From the NCBI RefSeq assembly GCF_900099775.1, contig NZ_FMTM01000017.1:32868-96867 (forward strand): DNA of 64,000 nucleotides. Direction: 5' to 3'. Origin of the DNA: Rhizobium mongolense subsp. loessense. GTDB lineage: Bacteria > Pseudomonadota > Alphaproteobacteria > Rhizobiales > Rhizobiaceae. A model generated the notes under the pieces. The model was not told the DNA's origin, did no database searches, and worked only from the letters and a program-made list of their open reading frames with translations. Both the position numbers and the translations under genes were made by a program. Shown in pieces: positions 25,813-34,940 of the stretch (position 1 is its first letter; each line of letters begins with the position of its first letter).

Positions 25813-25831
25813 GTTAACGGTGTTGGTTAAC
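25813..25831. promoter_or_regulatory. Paired GTTAAC sites before ftsE
   Basis: Two GTTAAC hexamers (25813-25818, 25826-25831) are 7 bp apart, 40-58 bp before the ftsE start. A further TTAATGGTTAA motif lies at about 25748. They look like TTAA-based CtrA half sites, but the distance between TTAA cores is 9 rather than the canonical 7. Suggestive only. Confidence 0.3.
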
Positions 25832-25870
25832 AAGTCGATGGCGTGAAACCATGAAAGACCGGGCTACCCG

Positions 25871-26530
25871 TTGATCCATTTCGAGAATGTCGGTTTGCGC
25901 TATGGCATGGGGCCGGAGATTCTCCGGGACCTCACCTTCGATATTCCGAAGAAGTCCTTTCAGTTCCTGACCGGTCCCTCTGGCGCGGGCAAGACGACGC
26001 TTCTGCGCCTGCTTTTTATGTCGCTGCAGCCGACGCGTGGCTTGATCCGCATGTTCGGACGCGACATTTCCGACATCCCGCGGCCGGAGCTGCCGCTGCT
26101 TCGCCGCCGCGTGGGTATCGTCTTCCAGGATTTCCGCCTGCTCGATCATCTCACGACCTATGAGAATGTCGCGCTGCCGCTTCGTGTACGCGGCAAGGAC
26201 GAGAGCTCTTACAAGACAGACGTGCTCGAACTGCTGAAATGGGTGGGGCTCGGCGAGCGCATCAATGTGCTTCCGCCGGTGCTTTCCGGCGGCGAGAAAC
26301 AGCGCGCGGCGATCGCCCGCGCGCTGATCGACCGGCCCGAGGTTCTGCTTGCCGACGAGCCGACTGGCAACGTCGATCCGCCGATGGCACGCCGCCTGTT
26401 GAACCTCTTTCTCGAACTCAACCGCCTTGGTACAGCTGTCGTGATCGCAACTCACGATCTGACATTGATGGACCAGGTGGAAGCCCGCCGCATGATCCTT
26501 TCGGAAGGGCACCTTGACGTCTATGATTGA
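25871..26530 (+). CDS. ftsE: Cell division ATP-binding protein FtsE
   Basis: A 219-aa ABC ATPase that with FtsX controls periplasmic peptidoglycan hydrolases at the septum. Walker A GPSGAGKTT spans 35-43, the signature LSGGEKQRAAIARAL and Walker B VLLADEPTGNVD follow, and the switch His is in ATHDL. It starts with TTG at 25871 (IHFENVGLRY), directly matching FtsE N-termini. It overlaps ftsX by 8 bp, so the pair is translationally coupled. Confidence 0.95.
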   Translation: MIHFENVGLRYGMGPEILRDLTFDIPKKSFQFLTGPSGAGKTTLLRLLFMSLQPTRGLIRMFGRDISDIPRPELPLLRRRVGIVFQDFRLLDHLTTYENVALPLRVRGKDESSYKTDVLELLKWVGLGERINVLPPVLSGGEKQRAAIARALIDRPEVLLADEPTGNVDPPMARRLLNLFLELNRLGTAVVIATHDLTLMDQVEARRMILSEGHLDVYD

Positions 26531-27536
26531 GCCCGCATCAAAAAACCGCGCGCAAAGCGCCGCCCAAGCACAGCAGAAGCGGGCGGAGATGCGCGTGCGG
26601 CCAACGGCGCCGATCCTTCCGCCCTCGAATATCCAGGGCAACGCATTGACGGTGGTCATCGCCATCATGGCCTTCCTCGCCTGCCTGACGCTTGGCGGCG
26701 TCAGCATGGTGCGTTCGACAGCGGCCAGCTGGGAGAGCCAGATTTCCCGCGAGATCACCATCCAGATCAAGCCGGACGACGGCCTCGATATGGAAAAGGC
26801 GCTGACGCAGGCACGCGATATCGCCATGACCTTTGTCGGCACCAAAAGCGGCCAGATCGTCGATGAGGCAGCAACGGCCCGTCTGCTGGAACCATGGCTC
26901 GGCAGCGGGCTTGACATCAAGGAGCTTCCCGTCCCCCGCCTGGTGATTATTACCATCGACGAGACGAACCCGCCCGATTTTGAGGCGATGCGCTCGCTGC
27001 TGAAGGAGAGCATCCCTCAGGCGTCGCTGGACGATCACCGAACATGGGTCGATCGCCTCGTTTCAATGGCGCATACGACGGTCATGCTCGGCACCGGAGT
27101 GCTACTGCTCGTCTTCATCGCCATGGTGCTGACGGTCGTCTTTGCGACACGCGGCGCGCTTTCCGGCAACCGCCATATCGTCGAGGTCTTGCATTTCGTG
27201 GGCGCCGAGAGCTCCTTCGTCGCGACTGAATTCCAGAAGCATTTCCTGAAGATCAGTCTCAAGGGATCGGCAATTGGCAGCGCTTTGGCAGCTCTCTTTT
27301 TCTTAGCGGCAGGCTTCCTGCAGAGCCGTACGATTGCGACGCCGCAGACCGATCAAGCGACCGCTCTCTTCGGCACCTTCTCGGTCGGAGCCCTCGGCTA
27401 TCTCGGCATTTTTGCGACGATGATCGTCATTGCATTGCTGACGACGCTCACAGCGCGGCTCACGGTGATGCGCACGATCTATGAAATCGATACGCTGCGC
27501 TCGGACCCGACGCGAAGCGATGGCATCGCGAATTGA
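26523..27536 (+). CDS. ftsX: Cell division protein FtsX
   Basis: A predicted 337-aa membrane partner of FtsE with four transmembrane helices. A cytoplasmic N-terminal tail of about 40 polar residues precedes helix 1 (LTVVIAIMAFLACLTLGGVSM). A periplasmic domain with EITIQIKPDDGLDMEKALTQ is followed by three C-terminal helices, with the FtsX-family loop NRHIVEVLHFVGAESSFVA. The ATG at 26523 sits inside the end of ftsE. The next gene begins 66 bp later. Confidence 0.93.
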   Translation: MIEPASKNRAQSAAQAQQKRAEMRVRPTAPILPPSNIQGNALTVVIAIMAFLACLTLGGVSMVRSTAASWESQISREITIQIKPDDGLDMEKALTQARDIAMTFVGTKSGQIVDEAATARLLEPWLGSGLDIKELPVPRLVIITIDETNPPDFEAMRSLLKESIPQASLDDHRTWVDRLVSMAHTTVMLGTGVLLLVFIAMVLTVVFATRGALSGNRHIVEVLHFVGAESSFVATEFQKHFLKISLKGSAIGSALAALFFLAAGFLQSRTIATPQTDQATALFGTFSVGALGYLGIFATMIVIALLTTLTARLTVMRTIYEIDTLRSDPTRSDGIAN

Positions 27537-27602
27537 ACGGCTCAGTCTTTTTTGCCACGAAAGTGTCTGTTCCCTGCCGCAATCTGCATATATTCACGAT
27601 TT

Positions 27603-28319
27603 ATGACCATGGGCCACACTAGACGCACTCCGATTCGTCCCGACCCGGCGCTTGCCAGCTACGGTGTCGAAACCTTGCGTCGTGGTCCCCTACGCCGGAT
27701 GTTGCGATGGGGCGGATTCGCCTTCGTCCTGGCGACCGCGCTGCTTTTCGTCGGCTTCCTGCGGTTCGCCGATTCCGTAACCACCTTGAAACCTCCGGCA
27801 GAACCGAAGGCCGATGCCATCGTCGTTTTGACAGGCGGCTATCAGCGCATCGACCAAGCCGTCGAACTGCTGGAGAAAGGCGCGGGCAAGCGGCTGCTCA
27901 TATCGGGCGTTCATCCGTCGACAACGCCGGGACAGATTCGCAAAACCACATCGGCGTCCGCTGATCTTTTCGATTGCTGCGTCGACATCGGCTATGACGC
28001 GATCGACACGATCGGCAATGCGCAGGAAGCCGCAAACTGGATCCATGCCAAAGGCTACAAGAGCGTTCTGGTCGTCACCAACAACTACCACATGCCACGC
28101 AGTCTCGCCGAACTCGCCTACGTCGATGCCGATACGCAGTTCATCCCCTACCCGGTCGTCAACTCCGACCTGAAGACCAGGGCCTGGTTCACCGACCCAA
28201 ATGCGCTTCGCGTCATGCTCGCCGAATATGCCAAGGTGCTTCTGGCAGGCGCGCGCAACATCACCGGCTTCGGGCGCCATCCCGGCCTTCGCTCGGCAAG
28301 CATCACGGGTCCGGGCTGA
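27603..28319 (+). CDS. YdcF/ElyC family protein (DUF218)
   Basis: A predicted 238-aa inner-membrane-anchored protein: one N-terminal helix (FAFVLATALLFVGFL) then a DUF218 domain with ADAIVVLTGGYQRI, LISGVHP, a GNAQEAANW helix and VVTNNYHMPRSL. The DUF218 protein ElyC (YcbC) affects undecaprenyl-phosphate-dependent envelope synthesis in E. coli; YdcF binds S-adenosylmethionine. The role here is unknown. Downstream of ftsEX and just before a PlsC gene, consistent with an envelope cluster. Confidence 0.85.
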   Translation: MTMGHTRRTPIRPDPALASYGVETLRRGPLRRMLRWGGFAFVLATALLFVGFLRFADSVTTLKPPAEPKADAIVVLTGGYQRIDQAVELLEKGAGKRLLISGVHPSTTPGQIRKTTSASADLFDCCVDIGYDAIDTIGNAQEAANWIHAKGYKSVLVVTNNYHMPRSLAELAYVDADTQFIPYPVVNSDLKTRAWFTDPNALRVMLAEYAKVLLAGARNITGFGRHPGLRSASITGPG

Positions 28320-28406
28320 TTTCCATCAAGCGCTTTTTATGAGAGCCATTATCGTGTAGGCAGGGCCAGCCCGCCGTTTGTGCGGATACTGGCTTTGGAA
28401 AATTTC

Positions 28407-29204
28407 ATGATCGCCCTGCGTTCCGTTCTCTTCAACACGATCTTCTACGCCAACCTCATCATCCGGATGATCGTGCTTTCGCCCTATTATTTCGTCGTGC
28501 CCCGCAAGACCGCCTATGCGATCCCCAAGAATTGGGCGCTTTCGAACCATTGGCTGATGGAAAAGATCGTCGGGACGACCTTCGAGATCGATGGCATAGA
28601 GAACCTACCGGACGGCAGCTACATCCTCGCCCCTAAGCACCAATCCTTCTGGGACACCTATGCACTGCTGCCCTGGTTGAAAGACCCGGTTTACATCCTC
28701 AAGCGCGAATTGATGTGGATCCCGCTTTTCGGCTGGTATGCGAAAAAACAGCGGATGATCCCGGTCGATCGCGGCGCACGCGGCAAGGTGATGGTCGAGG
28801 TGCTGAAGCGCACCAAGGAAGAGCTTGCGACGGGCCGTCAGCTGATCATCTATCCGGAAGGTACGCGCCGGCCTCCGGGCGCAGAACCGCTCTACAAATA
28901 CGGCATTGCCCGCATGTATCGGGATCTCGGCATTCCGGTCGTGCCGGTGGCCATGCATCCCGGCCTTTTCTGGCCGCGCCGCAGTGCCGTGCGCCTTCCC
29001 GGCCATTTCAAGGTTCGCATCCTGCCTGCCATCCCGCCGGGCATGGATCCGGATTCGTTCTTCGAGCATCTAGTCGATGTGACGGAGAAGGCGAGCGACG
29101 AACTGCTGGTCGATACGGTCACGCGCAATCCGCACCTGCCACTGCCGCCGACCGCCATCGAGAGACTGGCGCAATTGCGCAAGGCAACGGCCGCTTCTGC
29201 CTAA
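28407..29204 (+). CDS. plsC: 1-acyl-sn-glycerol-3-phosphate acyltransferase
   Basis: A predicted 265-aa membrane-associated acyltransferase of phospholipid synthesis, making phosphatidic acid from lysophosphatidate. The catalytic HX4D is His78-QSFW-Asp83, followed by MIPVDRGARGK and the PEGTRRPPG acyl-acceptor motif, with PVVPVAMHPGLFW later. An N-terminal helix anchors it. ATG 28407 is chosen for its match to family N-termini. Its last four bases overlap the convergent ChaC gene. Rhizobia carry several PlsC-like enzymes, so acyl specificity is open. Confidence 0.88.
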   Translation: MIALRSVLFNTIFYANLIIRMIVLSPYYFVVPRKTAYAIPKNWALSNHWLMEKIVGTTFEIDGIENLPDGSYILAPKHQSFWDTYALLPWLKDPVYILKRELMWIPLFGWYAKKQRMIPVDRGARGKVMVEVLKRTKEELATGRQLIIYPEGTRRPPGAEPLYKYGIARMYRDLGIPVVPVAMHPGLFWPRRSAVRLPGHFKVRILPAIPPGMDPDSFFEHLVDVTEKASDELLVDTVTRNPHLPLPPTAIERLAQLRKATAASA

Positions 29205-29731
29205 GCGGCCCGCAGCCGCTTTACCTCGCCGGCGACCCGTTCCAGCCAATGGTCGCGAATGCCCATCTCCTTAAGATGCGAGAGCGTATTGAAAACATAG
29301 GCGTCGTTCGACCCAGACTGACCCTTTGCCTCATGTACAGTGCGCGCAGCTACAGCGGCATCGAGTGCGCCGGCATATTGGGCGTGGTCCCGATCAACGA
29401 TGTAGGCAATTGCCTTGATGTTGCGTCGACCGGGAAGCGATAGCGGCACATGCCGCTCCAGATAGACGTTGGTGACGAGCTCGCGGGCGCGCAGATAGTC
29501 CATCACCTCGTCCCTCTTCTCCAAGGCCACGCGAAACGCTATGCCGCGGCAGGAGCCCCCGCGATCGAGGCCTAGCACGAGACCCGGATTTTCCTGCGTG
29601 CCGCGGTGAACCCAGGAATGGACACATAGCGATCGCCGGTAGCCGTAAACGAGAGCCTGTGAACGTTCAAGAAACGCGAAGCCCGGATTCCACATCAGCG
29701 ATCCGTAGCCAAATACCCAAAATTCGTCCAT
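29201..29731 (-). CDS. Gamma-glutamylcyclotransferase (ChaC-like)
   Basis: A 176-aa glutathione-specific gamma-glutamylcyclotransferase producing 5-oxoproline and Cys-Gly. The substrate loop GYGSLMWNPGF begins at residue 8. CVHSWVHRGTQENPGLVLGLDRGGSCRGIAF carries the family's conserved core; the catalytic Glu lies in the RAREL/EKRDE region. Length matches ChaC. It is convergent with plsC (4-bp overlap) and divergent from the DUF2125 gene. Confidence 0.9.
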   Translation of the reverse strand: MDEFWVFGYGSLMWNPGFAFLERSQALVYGYRRSLCVHSWVHRGTQENPGLVLGLDRGGSCRGIAFRVALEKRDEVMDYLRARELVTNVYLERHVPLSLPGRRNIKAIAYIVDRDHAQYAGALDAAVAARTVHEAKGQSGSNDAYVFNTLSHLKEMGIRDHWLERVAGEVKRLRAA

Positions 29732-29783
29732 ATCGCACGCCAGACCGAAATTCCCATTCGCGATTCACCATTGGAGAACCATC

Positions 29784-30785
29784 ATGGCAGCGTCAAGCCA
29801 ATCCGGTAGCGGCAGAAAATTCTGGTTGCTCGGCTTGGGCATCGTTCTGGTTATCGCGATTTATACCGGCGGCTGGTTTTACGCAGCCGCCCACCTCAAG
29901 GAAACCGTGCTGAAGGTTATTGCGCCGCGCAGCACGGCGGGCGTCAGCGGCGAATGCGCCGACATCGACTTTCGCGGCTATCCGTTTCGCATTGGCCTCT
30001 ATTGCTCGAAAGTGGGCGTGGATGACAACACCAACGGCGTCTCCGCTTCCTTTGGCGAACTTCGTTCCGCAGCGCAGGTTTACGCGCCGGGCCATATCGT
30101 CTGGGAACTCGATTCGCCGGCCGAAATCCGCACGGCAAACGGCCTTTCGATCTCGGCGCAGTGGGCAAACCTGCAATCCAGCCTGGTGACGAGGCTGAGG
30201 GGCATCGACCGCACCTCCATGGTCATCGACGGCCTGAAGGCGACCGCTGTCTCCTCCTATACCGGGCAAACAGTCAATGTCGATGCAGGACGCACGGAAG
30301 TCCACCTCCGCCAGAATGCAGGCGATCTCGACGGTGCCTTCTCACTCCAGGATGCAAATGCCGTCATCAAGGACTGGCCGCAGGTCTTCCCGAAATTCTC
30401 CGCGAGCGCCGATATCACCCTTGCAGGCAGAGGCGGAATGATCGACGGCAGCGATCCGCAGGGACTTTATGGGGCAAGCGGAGAGCTGCGCAAGGCCGTG
30501 GCCGATATCGGCGACGGCAAGGTGATGACGTTGACAGGCCCCTTCTCCTTCGATGAGCAAGGCTTTTTGTCCGGAAAGTTCAAGCTGGAGATCGAGCAAC
30601 TCGGCCCCTGGCGCGACAGCCTGAAACAGGCCCTCCCGGAAATCGCCAAGACCGTCGATACCGCCGCCAAGCTTCTGAAGGCGCTCGCTGTCGGCGGCGA
30701 CAAGGTTTCGGTCGACCTCGTCGTTCAGCACGGCAATGCCACCGTAAGCGGCTTCATCCCACTCGGCACGATCCCGCCGATCTGA
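29784..30785 (+). CDS. DUF2125 domain-containing protein
   Basis: A 333-aa alphaproteobacterial envelope protein of unknown function. An N-terminal helix (FWLLGLGIVLVIAIYTGGWFY) is followed by a long beta-rich periplasmic domain typical of DUF2125: C-x-D-IDFRGYPFRIGLYC with a Cys pair, repeated beta strands, and a C-terminal hydrophobic strand ending GFIPLGTIPPI. This long repetitive beta build resembles lipid-transfer or AsmA-like proteins, but that is inference. It converges on tyrA with a 3-bp gap. Confidence 0.85.
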   Translation: MAASSQSGSGRKFWLLGLGIVLVIAIYTGGWFYAAAHLKETVLKVIAPRSTAGVSGECADIDFRGYPFRIGLYCSKVGVDDNTNGVSASFGELRSAAQVYAPGHIVWELDSPAEIRTANGLSISAQWANLQSSLVTRLRGIDRTSMVIDGLKATAVSSYTGQTVNVDAGRTEVHLRQNAGDLDGAFSLQDANAVIKDWPQVFPKFSASADITLAGRGGMIDGSDPQGLYGASGELRKAVADIGDGKVMTLTGPFSFDEQGFLSGKFKLEIEQLGPWRDSLKQALPEIAKTVDTAAKLLKALAVGGDKVSVDLVVQHGNATVSGFIPLGTIPPI

Positions 30786-30788
30786 GGC

Positions 30789-31721
30789 TCAGTTCGTCTT
30801 CGTATCCTGCGCATGTGGGCGGCCAAAGTCTGGCGTGTCCACATCCTGTCCCGCCTGGACGATCGAGCGGCGGATTGCGCGCGTGCGGCTGAAGAGCTCG
30901 AAAAGCTTGTCGCCCTCGCCCCAGCGGATCGCGCGCTGCAGATAGGCAAGATCTTCCGAAAAGCGCGCCAGCATTTCAAGGATCGCATCCTTGTTGTGCA
31001 GGCAGACGTCGCGCCACATCGTCGGATCGGAGGCCGCAAGGCGCGTAAAGTCGCGAAAGCCGGAGGCGGAGTACTTGATGACTTCCGATTCCGTCACGGT
31101 TTCCAGATCGTCGGCCGTGCCAACGATATTGTAGGCAATGATGTGCGGCAGGTGCGAGACAATCGCGAGTACCTTGTCGTGGTGGTCGGCGTCCATCTCA
31201 TCGACCTTGGAACCAAGGCTTTCCCAGAATTTGCGAAGCTTCTTGAGCGCACCCTCGTCCGTGCCCGCAATCGGCGTGAAGATGCACCAGCGGCCTTCGA
31301 AAAGGCCTGGGAAGCCGGCGTCGGGACCAGATTTTTCCGTACCTGCCAGCGGATGGCCGGGGATGAAGTGCACGTGCGGTGGCATATGCGGCTGCATCTG
31401 CGCGATGACCGACGCCTTGGTGGATCCGACGTCGGTGACGATCGCGCCCGGCTTCAGGCTTCGTGCGATTTCCCTGGCAACACTTTCCGAGGCGCCGACC
31501 GGCACGGACACGATGACGAGATCGGCATTCTCGGCGGCCTCGGCCGACGAGGTCGTATAACGGCTGCCGAGCTGCAATTCCTCGGCACGCTTCAGCGTTT
31601 CGGCACTGCGCGTTGCAACTACGACTTCATGGGCGAGCCCCAGCCGCTTGATATCGTGGGCGATCGAGGAGCCGATCAGTCCGATGCCGATCAGCGCGAT
31701 GCGATCAAACTGCGCTGTCAT
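30789..31721 (-). CDS. tyrA: Prephenate/arogenate dehydrogenase
   Basis: A 310-aa NAD(P)-dependent enzyme of tyrosine synthesis (prephenate to 4-hydroxyphenylpyruvate, or arogenate to tyrosine). The Rossmann motif GIGLIGSSIAHDI, the VTDVGSTKASV segment, HFIPGHPLAGTEKSG with its catalytic His, and the downstream helical FTRLAASDPTMWRD core are present. It overlaps the end of hisC by 4 bp, so the two are coupled; a hisC-tyrA pair makes sense because HisC-type aminotransferases can also transaminate aromatic substrates. Confidence 0.93.
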   Translation of the reverse strand: MTAQFDRIALIGIGLIGSSIAHDIKRLGLAHEVVVATRSAETLKRAEELQLGSRYTTSSAEAAENADLVIVSVPVGASESVAREIARSLKPGAIVTDVGSTKASVIAQMQPHMPPHVHFIPGHPLAGTEKSGPDAGFPGLFEGRWCIFTPIAGTDEGALKKLRKFWESLGSKVDEMDADHHDKVLAIVSHLPHIIAYNIVGTADDLETVTESEVIKYSASGFRDFTRLAASDPTMWRDVCLHNKDAILEMLARFSEDLAYLQRAIRWGEGDKLFELFSRTRAIRRSIVQAGQDVDTPDFGRPHAQDTKTN

Positions 31722-32827
31722 GCCGGGCGTCCCATGAATTCGCCGAGCGCTTCGATGACGCCGTGATTGGCTTCTTCGGGGCCAATGCTCATGCGCAGTG
31801 AATTGGGCAAGCCGTAGCTGCGAACCGCCCGCAGGATATAGCCACGGCTCGTCAGATAATCGTCAGCATCGGCAGCGCGCTTGCCCTCGACATCGGGAAA
31901 ATGGATGAGGACGAAGTTGGTCACCGACGGCGTGACCTTGAGACCGATCGTTTCGAGCGCCCCGGTAACCTTCTCAATCCACATCTGATTGAAGGAGGTC
32001 GCCTTTTGAACGAAGGCCTGATCGCGGATCGCCGCGGCACCTGCCGCGATCGCCGGCGTATTCATGTTGAACGGGCCGCGCACGCGGTTCAGTGCATCAA
32101 TGATCTCGGCAGGCGCATACATCCAGCCGACGCGGAGCGCGGCAAGCCCATAGACTTTCGAGAAGGTCCGGGTCATGACGACGTTCGCGTTCGAGGAGAC
32201 GACCTCGATACCGGATTCATAGTCGTTGCGCCGGACATATTCGGCATAGGCCGCATCGAGCACCAGGACGACATGCTTCGGTAGACCGGCCTGTAGGCGG
32301 CGGACTTCGCTGACCGGGATATAGGTGCCGGTCGGATTGCCCGGATTGGCGATGAAGACGATCTTCGTCTTGTCTGTCACGGCGGCAAGGATCGCGTCGA
32401 CATCGACGGTATGATCCGTCTCCTTCACCACGACAGGCGTCGCGCCCGCGCCCATGATCTGAATCTTGTAAACGAGGAAGCCGTGCTCGGTGATAATGCC
32501 TTCGTCACCGGAGCTGAGATAAACGTGGCAGAGCAAGCCGAGCAGTTCGTCCGAGCCGTTGCCACACATAATGTTAGCCGGATTCAGGCCGTGAACCGCG
32601 GCGATCGCTTCGCGCAATTCCATCGCCTGCCCGTCCGGATAGCGCTCGAGATGGCCGGCGGCCTCACGAAAGGCTTCTATGGCCTTCGGGCTCGCACCAA
32701 GCGGCGTTTCGTTGGAGGAGAGCTTGTAGACGCGGGCGACGCCCGGCGCATGTTCCTTGCCCGGCACATAGGCTGCAATATCCAGGATACCGGGACGCGG
32801 AACAGGCTTGCTCATCTCAACGCTCAT
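31718..32827 (-). CDS. hisC: Histidinol-phosphate aminotransferase
   Basis: A 369-aa PLP aminotransferase. The PLP Lys224 lies in TRTFSKVYGLAALRVGW, with NPGNPTGT and DAAYAEY upstream. The N-terminal KLSSNETPLG and ERYPDG motifs are typical of HisC2-type enzymes, which may act on histidinol phosphate and aromatic keto acids. Coupling to tyrA (4-bp overlap) favours a share in tyrosine/phenylalanine synthesis. A second in-frame ATG four codons in (32815) is also possible. Confidence 0.92.
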   Translation of the reverse strand: MSVEMSKPVPRPGILDIAAYVPGKEHAPGVARVYKLSSNETPLGASPKAIEAFREAAGHLERYPDGQAMELREAIAAVHGLNPANIMCGNGSDELLGLLCHVYLSSGDEGIITEHGFLVYKIQIMGAGATPVVVKETDHTVDVDAILAAVTDKTKIVFIANPGNPTGTYIPVSEVRRLQAGLPKHVVLVLDAAYAEYVRRNDYESGIEVVSSNANVVMTRTFSKVYGLAALRVGWMYAPAEIIDALNRVRGPFNMNTPAIAAGAAAIRDQAFVQKATSFNQMWIEKVTGALETIGLKVTPSVTNFVLIHFPDVEGKRAADADDYLTSRGYILRAVRSYGLPNSLRMSIGPEEANHGVIEALGEFMGRPA

Positions 32828-32914
32828 GGGATCGACCTTGAAAAAACGCCGGAAATTCCGGCCGGAAATTGCCCTGTGGCAATAAAGCGGAAAGCGGCCT
32901 TTGTCGAGTGAGAC

Positions 32915-33655
32915 TTAACGGCTGCGTGTCGTCGGAACACCATGCGGCGCAAGAACCGGCACGAAGACGCGGCGCGAAGCCCGTGCGGCTACCGGCAGGC
33001 CCTGATAGAGCCGCTTCTGTGCCTCGACGATGATGACGCCCGAAAAGGCCGGCCAGAGTGCGCGACCAATGCGTTCGAAGCCGCGGCGAAGGCTGAGAAC
33101 CGCGCGAAGCTTCGATGGCGGGAAGAACAGCGCCTCGGCGGTCGCGCCGGGCGTGAAATTCGTCTCGCGCAGAAGATGCGTGAGTTGACCCCGCGAATAA
33201 GGACGCCCGGAGCCGAAAGGCGTATGTTCCATGCGCGCCCAGACGCCGCGCCGGTTCGGCACCACGATGACGAGGCGTCCGCCGGGCGCAAGCACGCGCC
33301 AGAGCTCCTTCAAGGTTTCCCGCGGGCTTTCGGCGAATTCCAGCGAATGGACCATCAGCACACGATCAATAGACGAATCGGGAAGCGGCAGTTCTTCATC
33401 GAAGATCAGTGCGGTCGACGACAACGACCCTACCGGCCAGTTCACGGCGCCCTGCCCGGCGGGCATAAAGGCGAAGGTGCGCTCGGTATCGGCGCTGAAC
33501 CGGTCGAGGAAGGGAACGGCATAGCCGATGCCGACGAGCCGCTCCTGCGGCAGGCGCACCCAAAGCGACGACAGCGCCATAGCAATCGAGTGCTCGGCAA
33601 GGCGGCCGAGCTCGGAATGATAGAACTGGCGCAGATCAACGATATCCGTGTGCAT
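32915..33655 (-). CDS. Class I SAM-dependent methyltransferase
   Basis: A predicted 246-aa methyltransferase-fold protein. The downstream motifs are clear: ELPLPDSSIDRVLMVHSLEFAE (motif II/III), LKELWRVLAPGGRLVIVVPNRRGVWARME (motif IV-V). The glycine-rich SAM loop is degenerate (LVGIGYAVPFLD in place of the canonical E/DxGxGxG), as in the COG2226-like group often located beside glyoxalase II in rhizobia. ATG 33655 is preferred; the longer frame runs into divergent gloB. Substrate unknown. Confidence 0.85.
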   Translation of the reverse strand: MHTDIVDLRQFYHSELGRLAEHSIAMALSSLWVRLPQERLVGIGYAVPFLDRFSADTERTFAFMPAGQGAVNWPVGSLSSTALIFDEELPLPDSSIDRVLMVHSLEFAESPRETLKELWRVLAPGGRLVIVVPNRRGVWARMEHTPFGSGRPYSRGQLTHLLRETNFTPGATAEALFFPPSKLRAVLSLRRGFERIGRALWPAFSGVIIVEAQKRLYQGLPVAARASRRVFVPVLAPHGVPTTRSR

Positions 33656-33744
33656 CGCAATAAATGTTATCAGCGGGCGATTGGACTTCAAGGCCGGAGC
33701 CTCTACATTCCGGACATGTTCGTGGGAAAGAGGCCGCTTGGACA

Positions 33745-34515
33745 ATGAAACCTTTGGAATTAGAAGTTTTTCCCTGCCGATCCGATAATTTCGGCGTTCT
33801 CGCGCATGATCCGGGATCCGGGCTGACGGCATCGATCGACGCGCCGGAAGAGGCGGCCGTGGCAGCGGCTGCAAAGCGGCGCGGCTGGAAGATTTCGCAC
33901 ATCTTCACCACCCATCACCACACCGACCACGTCGAAGGCAATCTGGCGCTGAAGGAGCAATTCGGCTGCGAGATCATCGGTCCGGTCAACGAAGCCGTGG
34001 CAATTCCGGGCCTCGACAAATCGATGGCCGATGGCGACAGCTTTCTCTTTGGCGACCACATGGTCAACGTCATCGAAACGCCGGGCCATACCGTCGGCCA
34101 TATCTGTTACCATTTCGCTGACGACAAGCTGCTTTTTGCCGCCGATACGCTCTTTGCACTGGGCTGCGGCCGCCTTTTGGAGCGTCCGGCCGCGGATATG
34201 TGGCATTCGCTGCAGAAGCTGGCCGCACTGCCAGACGAGACGGCGATCTATTTCGGCCATGAATATACACTTTCGAACGCTCGTTTCGCTTTGACGATCG
34301 ATCCGGACAACGAGCGGCTGAAGACGCGTGCTGCTGAGATCGAGGCTCTGCGCGCCGAAGGCAGGTTCACGATCCCGACGACGCTGGGCCTGGAAAAGGA
34401 AACCAACCCCTTTCTTCGCGCTGCCGATCCCGCCATCCGCCGCAATCTCCTGATGGAAAGCAAGACGAATGAGGAAGTCTTTGCGGAGATCCGCAGGCGC
34501 AAGGACAATTTCTGA
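33745..34515 (+). CDS. gloB: Hydroxyacylglutathione hydrolase (glyoxalase II)
   Basis: A predicted 256-aa metallo-beta-lactamase-fold enzyme hydrolysing S-D-lactoylglutathione, the second step of methylglyoxal detoxification. The metal motif THHHTDH spans 56-62; further ligands are in TPGHTVGHIC, FAADTLFALGCGR and YFGHEYT. The C-terminal substrate domain is complete (ETNPFLRA). ATG 33745 follows an AAGAGG-rich stretch. Its stop codon overlaps the start of the downstream cupin gene (TGATG), so the two are coupled. Confidence 0.95.
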   Translation: MKPLELEVFPCRSDNFGVLAHDPGSGLTASIDAPEEAAVAAAAKRRGWKISHIFTTHHHTDHVEGNLALKEQFGCEIIGPVNEAVAIPGLDKSMADGDSFLFGDHMVNVIETPGHTVGHICYHFADDKLLFAADTLFALGCGRLLERPAADMWHSLQKLAALPDETAIYFGHEYTLSNARFALTIDPDNERLKTRAAEIEALRAEGRFTIPTTLGLEKETNPFLRAADPAIRRNLLMESKTNEEVFAEIRRRKDNF

Positions 34516-34937
34516 TGTCTCCCGACGAAATTGTAGAGGCGCTTTCGATGCAGCCGCATCCGGAAGGCGGCTGGTACGTGCAGACGTTTCGCGATGGCAA
34601 TGGCGAGGATCGCGGGCACTCGACGGCAATCTACTACCTGCTGAAAGCCGGGCAACGCTCTCACTGGCATCGCGTCCACGATGCGGCGGAGGTCTGGCAT
34701 TATTACGCCGGTGCGCCCTTGGCACTCCACAGGTCCGCAGACGGCACGGGAAGCGAAACCGTGATGCTCGGAATCGACCTGGCAAATGGTGAGCGTCCCC
34801 AAGCAATCATTCCGGCAAACTGGTGGCAATCGGCAGAAACGCTTGGCGAATACACGCTCGTAGGCTGTACGGTGGCGCCCGGCTTCGAGTTTTCGAAATT
34901 CGAAATGGCGCCGATGGGTTGGAAACCGGGCGGCTGA
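34515..34937 (+). CDS. Cupin-type DUF985 protein
   Basis: A 140-aa single-domain cupin. It shows the DUF985 pattern: LSMQPHPEGGWYVQTFRD, STAIYYLLKAGQRSHWHRV (first cupin motif with His residues), EVWHYYAGAPL (second), and VPxxWWQSAE-like ending with YTLVGCTVAPGFEFSKFEM. A metal-binding beta barrel is inferred; function unknown. It starts on the last base of the gloB stop region and likely shares its transcript. Confidence 0.9.
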   Translation: MSPDEIVEALSMQPHPEGGWYVQTFRDGNGEDRGHSTAIYYLLKAGQRSHWHRVHDAAEVWHYYAGAPLALHRSADGTGSETVMLGIDLANGERPQAIIPANWWQSAETLGEYTLVGCTVAPGFEFSKFEMAPMGWKPGG

Positions 34938-34940
34938 GAC

